DNA of 64,000 bases from JAJEAO01 sp963667635 (GTDB lineage Bacteria; Acidobacteriota; Vicinamibacteria; Marinacidobacterales; Marinacidobacteraceae). A program made the position numbers and the translations under genes. Within the stretch, counting starts at the first letter, position 1, and each line of letters begins with the position of its first letter. Positions 58,825 to 64,000 of this stretch are shown here, piece after piece. Below the pieces are notes generated by a model, which was not told where the DNA came from, searched no databases, and saw only the letters and a program-made list of their open reading frames with translations. The DNA lies in the NCBI GenBank assembly GCA_965232015.1, contig OZ246946.1:2666001-2730000 (forward strand), read 5' to 3'.

Positions 58825-60335
58825 GGTCCTTCCCCCGCTTCGGGGGGCGACCCGCCGGGACCGGTCCCGGTGAACCAGAACCGGGGCCGGACCAGCCCGT
58901 CGAGACACGACGCGTCGAGCCCGGCCGGATCCACGGTGTCGAGGAACTCCCGAATCAGATCGGGGACGCAGCCGACCGCCAGCGTCCCGTGGGCCGCCCC
59001 GGGAACGACCAGGTGCCGGGCATTCGAGAGCGTTTCGGCCGCGTGCTCGCCCCAGCGGGGCGGCGTCACCGGATCCAGCTCGCCGGACAGGACCAGGACC
59101 GGGGCGTCGGACCGCACCGGCTCCCGATAACCCGCGGGGAGTTCGCCGCGCGGCCACACCGAGCAGGCCTCGATCAACTGCTCGGCGGCGACCGTGTCGA
59201 ACAAGGCGCCGCCCGCCGCCTCGAACGCCTGCTCGCGGTCCACCCACGGGATGTCCTCGGCGCACAGCACCGAGAGGAACATGCCGAGCGAGAGATCGGG
59301 ACCCACTGCGGGGTCCGCGAGGGTGAGGAGCGGCCCGAAGTCCCCGTCGAGGGCGCTCTCCACCATGAGCGGCGCGAGCGCCGAGGTCGTGGGGCTGTAG
59401 AGCGCGGCGCGCAACACCGCCGCTGCGGTCTCCCGCGGGAACGGGATCTCCTCCCACTCGCCGGTGCGGGGGTGGCGCACCCGGAAGCGCCGGGGCGGGT
59501 CGTGATCGAGGCTGTCGAGCAGCTCGGCGATCCGGGACGCCAGCCCGGGGAACCGGGCCGCGCAGTCCGGGTCGGCGGCGCAGGCGCCGGTGAGCTGATC
59601 CAGCGCGCGCTGGGCGTCGGAGGGGAAGTGCAACGGGATCTGCATGTCCACCGGCGCCACGCCGTCCAGAATCGCGGTCCGGACGCTGTCCGGATGGCGC
59701 CTCAGGAAGACGGATGCGGCGCGGGTTCCGTAGGAACCTCCCCACAGGTTGATCCGCCCGTAACCGAGCGCGCGGCGCACTTCCTCGAGATCATCCATGG
59801 CCACCGGCGTCGTGTAGAAGTCGGGTCGGGCCTCGATGGCGGCGAGGCAGGCGCGCCAGTCCTCCTCGGTGACTTCGAGCGGGACCGAATCGGCGAAAGC
59901 CAACTGCCCCTCGAGCAGATCGCACGTGAGTGGTCCCCGCTCCCCGGTCCCCCGCTGGTCCACGAACACCACGTCGCGACGCTGGCGGATCTCGCCGAGA
60001 ACGCCGGAGAACAGCACGGCCAGATCCGTCGCCGCCTGTCCGGGCCCCCCGGCGAGGATGAACAGCGGATCGGGCGCGCCACCCGGTTCGGTCGCCGGCA
60101 GGACGACGATCTTCAGCGGGATCGTGACGCCGTCCGGGTCGTCCCGGTTCTCCTCCACCAGCAGTTCGCCGCACAGACCGCCGCGGACGCCCTCGGAAAC
60201 CGGACACGGCCCGAGGATCTCCGCCGGCTCGACCGCGTCGGAGGCGACCTGACCACTGGCGCAGCCTCCCAGCAGGGCGATGGCGAGCGCTCCGGCCGCG
60301 CTTCGGGCGCGCGGCCCGCCCGATTGGGACTCCAT
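58821..60335 (-). CDS. TAP-like alpha/beta-hydrolase lipoprotein (proline iminopeptidase-related)
   Basis: A 504-residue secreted hydrolase. The lipobox is 'ALLGGC' near residue 25. The alpha/beta-hydrolase core has the oxyanion region 'LFILAGGPGQAATDLAVLFS', 'DVVFVDQRGTGERGPLTCDL' and nucleophile Ser in 'NLWGGSYGTRAASVFLRR'. The C-terminal TAP domain has the acid in 'VLVLSGELDPVTPPRWGEHA' and His in 'VVPGAAHGTLAVG'. The family includes tripeptidyl and prolyl aminopeptidases, so it probably trims peptides in the periplasm. It starts 47 bp after the ADOP permease gene. Confidence 0.87.
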   Translation of the reverse strand: MESQSGGPRARSAAGALAIALLGGCASGQVASDAVEPAEILGPCPVSEGVRGGLCGELLVEENRDDPDGVTIPLKIVVLPATEPGGAPDPLFILAGGPGQAATDLAVLFSGVLGEIRQRRDVVFVDQRGTGERGPLTCDLLEGQLAFADSVPLEVTEEDWRACLAAIEARPDFYTTPVAMDDLEEVRRALGYGRINLWGGSYGTRAASVFLRRHPDSVRTAILDGVAPVDMQIPLHFPSDAQRALDQLTGACAADPDCAARFPGLASRIAELLDSLDHDPPRRFRVRHPRTGEWEEIPFPRETAAAVLRAALYSPTTSALAPLMVESALDGDFGPLLTLADPAVGPDLSLGMFLSVLCAEDIPWVDREQAFEAAGGALFDTVAAEQLIEACSVWPRGELPAGYREPVRSDAPVLVLSGELDPVTPPRWGEHAAETLSNARHLVVPGAAHGTLAVGCVPDLIREFLDTVDPAGLDASCLDGLVRPRFWFTGTGPGGSPPEAGEGP

Positions 60336-60382
60336 CGCCGGAACGATACGCCGGAAGCGCGGCGCGCGTTCCGGCAATCGAA

Positions 60383-62848
60383 TCAGTGGGCTTCGACCCG
60401 CAGCGCCGACGCCACATCGAGCCGGGCCGCGCGCCGGGCCGGGCCGAGCGCCGCCACCACGGCCGCAGCGGCGAGGCCTCCGGTAGCCAGCGCCAGGACC
60501 AGCGGGTCGAGCGGCGCGACCTCGAAGAGCACCGGGCTCAGCTCGCTCCCGAGGAGGCGGCTCAGGAGCCATGCGAACAGCAGCCCGGGAGCGAGTCCCA
60601 CCGCGGCGATGGTGAGCCCGTCGCGGAGCACCAGCCGGCGGATCCGCGCCGGCGTGGCCCCGAACGCCATCCGCACCCCGTGGGCGGGGAGGCGCGCGGT
60701 GGTCTGGAATCCCACCACGCCGAACACGCCCCAGAGCGCGAGGAGGGCGGCGGCGGCCGCGAAGCCGCCGAGGAGCAGGGCGTAGAGGCGCGGCCGGGCC
60801 ACCGACTCGCGAATGCGGTCCTCGAGCGTCTGGGTGTTCAGCGTTCGCACATCGGCGTCGAGCTCGCGCACCCGCGCCACCGCGGCGGCGGCCACTTCCG
60901 CGCCGGGAGCGTGGCGGAGAACGAAATGCACCCGCTGCAGCGGCAGCGAGGCGCCGAAGGCGGCGGAACCTTGCAGGAAGTAGAGGATGGGCTCGACGGG
61001 AGTGTCGGGGCCCTCCTCGTGGGTGTTGCCCACGACGCCTACGATCCGACCCATGCCGCGCAGCTCCAACCCGATCGGAGGGTCGCGGAAGTAACGGTCC
61101 ACCAGCGCCTGGTTGACGACCGAGACCGGCGGTCCGGTCCGGTCGGCCTCCTCGAACCCGCGCCCGTCGATCAGCGGAATCCCCATGGCCCGGAAAGCGC
61201 CGGGAGAGATCCGCCGCAGCAGCGCCCGGGGTACCGCGTTCGGGTCGGTGACCGCCTCCTCCCCGAGTCGCTGGAATCCGATGACGGCGCGCTCGCTCGA
61301 GAGCGGCAGCGTGTCCACGTGCCCGACCGCGGTCACGCCGGGCATACCGGAGAGCGACTCGCGGAGCCGGTCGAGCCGCGCCGTTTGCGCCTCCGGGCCG
61401 GACGTCGAGCCCTCCGGGAACTGCACCTCGAAGGTCACCGCGTTCTCCGGCTGGTATCCGGGGGGCGCGGCGGCGAGAGCGAGGAAGCTGCGGGTGAACA
61501 GACCGGCTCCGACGAGGAGCGGCAGACAAAGCGCGAGCTGCGCGGATGCGAACAGGCCCCGGTGCGCGAATCGCCGGCCCGTGCCGCCGAGCGCGGCGGC
61601 ATCGCTCCGCCCCGAAGCGCCGAGGGCCCGCGCCGGATCCCGGGAGGAAGCCCGGAGCGCGGGCGCCGCGCCGGCGACGAGCGCCGCTACCGCGGCCGCC
61701 GCCAGGGTGAACAGGCCGACCCGCCAGTCCACCCGGGCGCTCTCGAGCTCCGGGAGGCCGAGCGCCGAGAGCGCGCGAACGAGCTCGACGCCCTCGAGCG
61801 AGAGGAGAATGGCGACCCCTCCGGCGGCGGCCGCGAGGACGAGACTCTCCGCCAGCAGGCCGCGGGCGAGCTGGCCCCGGCCAGCGCCGAGCGCGCTCCG
61901 GACGGCGAGCTCGCGCTCCCGCCACGCCGCCCGGGTGAGCAGCAGGTTCGCCACGTTGCCGCAGGCGATCAGCAGCACGAACAGGGTCACACCGAAAAGC
62001 GCCGTGAGCGGCCCCCGCACCCGACGGGTGGCGCGCTCGGTGAAGGGGGTCAGGTGGACCGAGACCCCGTCGTTCAGCATCGCCTGGATCTCGCTTTGCT
62101 CGCTCAGGCGGGCGATGAGGGCGCCCGCCTCGGCCTCGGCCTGCTCCCGGGTCACCCCATCGGCGAGGCGCGCGACGACCTGGACGAGTTCGAGGCGGAT
62201 CTGGCCGGAGCTGAGGTCGGGGGGCGGCTCCTCGGCGTACGGGACATAGACCTCGGTGGTCGGGATCGGGAAACCGAAATCGGGCGGCGCGATCCCGATC
62301 ACCTCGTAGGAGCGGTCGTCGAAGCGAAGCGAGCGGCCGATGATCCCGGGGTCGGCGCCGAACTCGCGCGTCCAGAACGCGTGGCCGAGGACGGCGACCG
62401 CGTCGAGGCCCGGCGTTGCTTCCTCCGGTCGGAAGCCGCGCCCCAGGATCGGAGACACGCCGAGCACATCGAAGAGCGTCGCCGAGACCCGCTCGACCGA
62501 GAGCGGACGCGGTTCGGTGGGGGCATCGGAGAGACCCTGGTAGGCGAACGGGAAGTCGCCGTACATCGCCATCCCGTCGAACACGGTGTTGGCGTCCCTC
62601 CACTCGCGGAAGTGGTCGGTGGAAAACGCCGCCACTTCGTCCGGAGACGGCAGCCGCGGTCTCCGCTCCCAGACCTGCACCAGCCGATCGGGCTCGGCGT
62701 AGGGAGGCGGCCGGAGGAGCACCCCGTACACGGCGGAGAACACGGTCGCGACCGCGGCGATCCCGAGCGCGAGCGGCAGGACGACGAGCGCGGCGAAGCC
62801 GGGGCGGCGGACGAGGCGACGGGCGGCCTCTATGAGGTCGTGGATCAT
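60383..62848 (-). CDS. ADOP-family duplicated permease (MacB/FtsX-like)
   Basis: An 821-residue protein with two MacB-PCD/FtsX halves. Each has a soluble domain and C-terminal helices. Half 1 holds 'RRPGFAALVVLPLALGIAAV', 'GVTLFVLLIACGNVANLLLT' and 'RELAVRSALGAGRGQLARGL'. Half 2 holds 'LFASAQLALCLPLLVGAGLF' and 'RLPAHGVRMAFGATPARIRR'. This is the layout of the acidobacterial duplicated orphan permease family, which is much expanded in Acidobacteriota. It lacks an ATPase partner gene nearby except the NatA-like one downstream. Its substrate is unknown. Confidence 0.9.
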   Translation of the reverse strand: MIHDLIEAARRLVRRPGFAALVVLPLALGIAAVATVFSAVYGVLLRPPPYAEPDRLVQVWERRPRLPSPDEVAAFSTDHFREWRDANTVFDGMAMYGDFPFAYQGLSDAPTEPRPLSVERVSATLFDVLGVSPILGRGFRPEEATPGLDAVAVLGHAFWTREFGADPGIIGRSLRFDDRSYEVIGIAPPDFGFPIPTTEVYVPYAEEPPPDLSSGQIRLELVQVVARLADGVTREQAEAEAGALIARLSEQSEIQAMLNDGVSVHLTPFTERATRRVRGPLTALFGVTLFVLLIACGNVANLLLTRAAWRERELAVRSALGAGRGQLARGLLAESLVLAAAAGGVAILLSLEGVELVRALSALGLPELESARVDWRVGLFTLAAAAVAALVAGAAPALRASSRDPARALGASGRSDAAALGGTGRRFAHRGLFASAQLALCLPLLVGAGLFTRSFLALAAAPPGYQPENAVTFEVQFPEGSTSGPEAQTARLDRLRESLSGMPGVTAVGHVDTLPLSSERAVIGFQRLGEEAVTDPNAVPRALLRRISPGAFRAMGIPLIDGRGFEEADRTGPPVSVVNQALVDRYFRDPPIGLELRGMGRIVGVVGNTHEEGPDTPVEPILYFLQGSAAFGASLPLQRVHFVLRHAPGAEVAAAAVARVRELDADVRTLNTQTLEDRIRESVARPRLYALLLGGFAAAAALLALWGVFGVVGFQTTARLPAHGVRMAFGATPARIRRLVLRDGLTIAAVGLAPGLLFAWLLSRLLGSELSPVLFEVAPLDPLVLALATGGLAAAAVVAALGPARRAARLDVASALRVEAH

Positions 62849-62897
62849 GAAGTGCAGCCGGGAGGAGCAACCCCCGGCGGGGCGGTCGGTTCCCGCC

Positions 62898-64000
62898 TCA
62901 CTCGGGAGGATGCCGCAGCGGGCTCGGATAGGTCTGGAGGAGGCCCGGCTCGGCCATGAGAGCCTCGATCGCCGTCATGTCCATCGGAACGAAGTCGGAC
63001 AGGTTCTCGACGCCGTCCTCGGTGATCAGGAGAACATCCTCGAGGCGGATGTAGATGCGGTCCTCGGGGACGCGGAACTGCGGCTCGATGGTGAAGACCA
63101 TGCCGGGGGTCAGCGTCCCGTCGCTATCGCCCACGTCGTGGACCGCCATGCCCACGCCGTGGCCCATGGAACCCGGACGGCCGGCGGCGCGGCGGCGGTA
63201 GGCGGCGACGAACGCTTCGGCGGCGGGACGGTAGTGGGGCTTCGTGAACGGCCAGTCCCGGACGATCCGCTCCATCTCGGTGGCCGCCTCGCCCATGATG
63301 AGCGCGACATCGCCGGGGCGGATCGCATCGAGAACGGCGCGGTAGCAGGCCAGATAGAAGCCGTAGAGGTCGCGCTGCCACTCGTTGAAACGGCCATTGA
63401 CCGGCCACATCCGGGTCACGTCACTGGTGTAGTAGCCGATGTCGGGCGCGTAGTCCATGAGGATCAGCTCGCCGTCCTCGAGCACGCTGGCTCCCCGGTG
63501 GTAGTGGGGGTACCACGCGTTCGTCCCGGTGGCGACCAGCGAGTAGTAGGCGTCCGACTGGGCGCCGTCGCGGAAGAACAGGAACTTGCCGACCGCGTCG
63601 AGCTCGTGCTCGCGGATTCCCGGCCGGGTGGAGCGCATCGCCTCCATCAGCGTGAGCCCGGAGAGCCGGGTCGCCTTCCGGATCAACGTGATCTCCCGCT
63701 CGCTCTTGGTGAGGCGCAGCCGGTCGAGCACCGGGGAGAGGTCCTCGATCCCGAGCCGCGGGAACCGGGCGCGCAGCCGGCTCACGAAGTTGGCCTCCCG
63801 CGACGGGCGTCCGTCCCACGGGTCGTTCGCGAGATCGGAGTTGCCCCGGGTGGCGAGATCCCGGCTCATCGCGGCGAGTTCGGCGGGGGCGAGCGGGGTG
63901 AACAGCGTGGGCGGCCGATTCCCCCACGCCATCCGGGCGAGGTCGTCGCTGAGCTGTTCCGCGCCGAAAACCGCGTCCACCCCGGTGAGCTGCGCCGCGA
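62898..64000 (-). CDS. M24B-family metallopeptidase (Xaa-Pro aminopeptidase-like), N-terminus beyond the right edge
   Basis: The frame is open to the window end, so 366 C-terminal residues are visible. The pita-bread fold is clear: 'LTKSEREITLIRKATRLSGL', metal ligands Asp in 'LILMDYAPDIGYYTSDVTRM', His in 'MGHGVGMAVHDVGD', Glu in 'PGMVFTIEPQFRVPE' and Glu in 'YIRLEDVLLIT'. A GTG at 63980 exists, but the frame continues upstream (AAQLTG), so it is probably internal. It removes N-terminal residues preceding proline. The 49-bp gap to the ADOP gene suggests a shared transcript. Confidence 0.88.
   Translation of the reverse strand, partial: AAQLTGVDAVFGAEQLSDDLARMAWGNRPPTLFTPLAPAELAAMSRDLATRGNSDLANDPWDGRPSREANFVSRLRARFPRLGIEDLSPVLDRLRLTKSEREITLIRKATRLSGLTLMEAMRSTRPGIREHELDAVGKFLFFRDGAQSDAYYSLVATGTNAWYPHYHRGASVLEDGELILMDYAPDIGYYTSDVTRMWPVNGRFNEWQRDLYGFYLACYRAVLDAIRPGDVALIMGEAATEMERIVRDWPFTKPHYRPAAEAFVAAYRRRAAGRPGSMGHGVGMAVHDVGDSDGTLTPGMVFTIEPQFRVPEDRIYIRLEDVLLITEDGVENLSDFVPMDMTAIEALMAEPGLLQTYPSPLRHPPE

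Overview
The window is about 64 kb of very GC-rich, densely packed bacterial chromosome from a Gram-negative organism: it encodes a BamA/TamA-type barrel, TamB, a SurA-like chaperone and several lipoproteins. An ADOP-type duplicated permease, a DUF1844 protein and a TPR/FG-GAP/UnbV giant protein point to Acidobacteriota. This is inference from gene content; there is no rRNA gene in the window to settle it.

Layout. 1-8.2 kb (minus): two paralogous secreted TPR proteins (the first cut by the left edge), an FmdB-type zinc ribbon, a lipoprotein amidase, an unknown protein and a 1200-residue TPR/FG-GAP/UnbV protein. 8.3-14.6 kb: an ABC-F ATPase, a PhzF-family protein, two tandem RNase HI genes, an AhpD-like gene with an in-frame TGA, and a second exported amidase. 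14.6-17.4 kb: a gene graveyard of truncated hemL, lysine 6-aminotransferase, a dolichol-kinase-like fragment and a transposase tail, surrounded by dispersed repeats, with one intact membrane-protein gene in the middle. 17.4-18.5 kb: an RpoD/RpoS-like sigma factor. 18.7-30.5 kb (minus): transaldolase-like aldolase, a three-gene acyl-CoA carboxylase, then TamB, an Omp85 protein and a SurA-like protein. 31.1-35.9 kb (plus): hslV-hslU, a proline-rich fibronectin-like lipoprotein, an ECF-type sigma factor, tRNA-Gly and tRNA-Cys. 36.2-42.4 kb (minus): DUF1844, ribF, an STAS/anti-sigma kinase/PP2C partner-switching set, cysS and yraN in one overlapping chain. 42.5-46.5 kb (plus): mazG and a polar amino-acid ABC importer. 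46.5-56.7 kb (minus): rpsA, an IHF/HU gene, fused isobutyryl-CoA mutase icmF, a stand-alone B12-binding protein, birA, an unknown gene and comEC. 56.9-64 kb (minus): an M24 peptidase (cut by the right edge), an ADOP permease, a TAP-like hydrolase lipoprotein and a NatA/NatB-type ABC exporter.

The most notable observation is at 12386-12928. An AhpD-like/carboxymuconolactone decarboxylase-family gene has a TGA exactly where the second cysteine of the CxxC redox motif belongs. The frame stays open and conserved on both sides. The TGA is followed, 18 nt later, by the GGTCT apical loop of a perfect 7-bp hairpin. As I recall E. coli fdhF, its bacterial SECIS has the same spacing and loop. This is very probably a selenoprotein that a standard gene caller would split in two.

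A second notable feature is next to it. A segment carrying RNase HI plus the 5' end of this same gene was tandemly duplicated. The two RNase HI copies have each lost a different catalytic residue.

Metabolically, the biotin carboxylase/BCCP/carboxyltransferase genes, BirA, IcmF and the extra B12 domain fit branched-chain and odd-chain acyl-CoA metabolism. TamB, Omp85 and the SurA-like protein form an outer-membrane assembly cassette.
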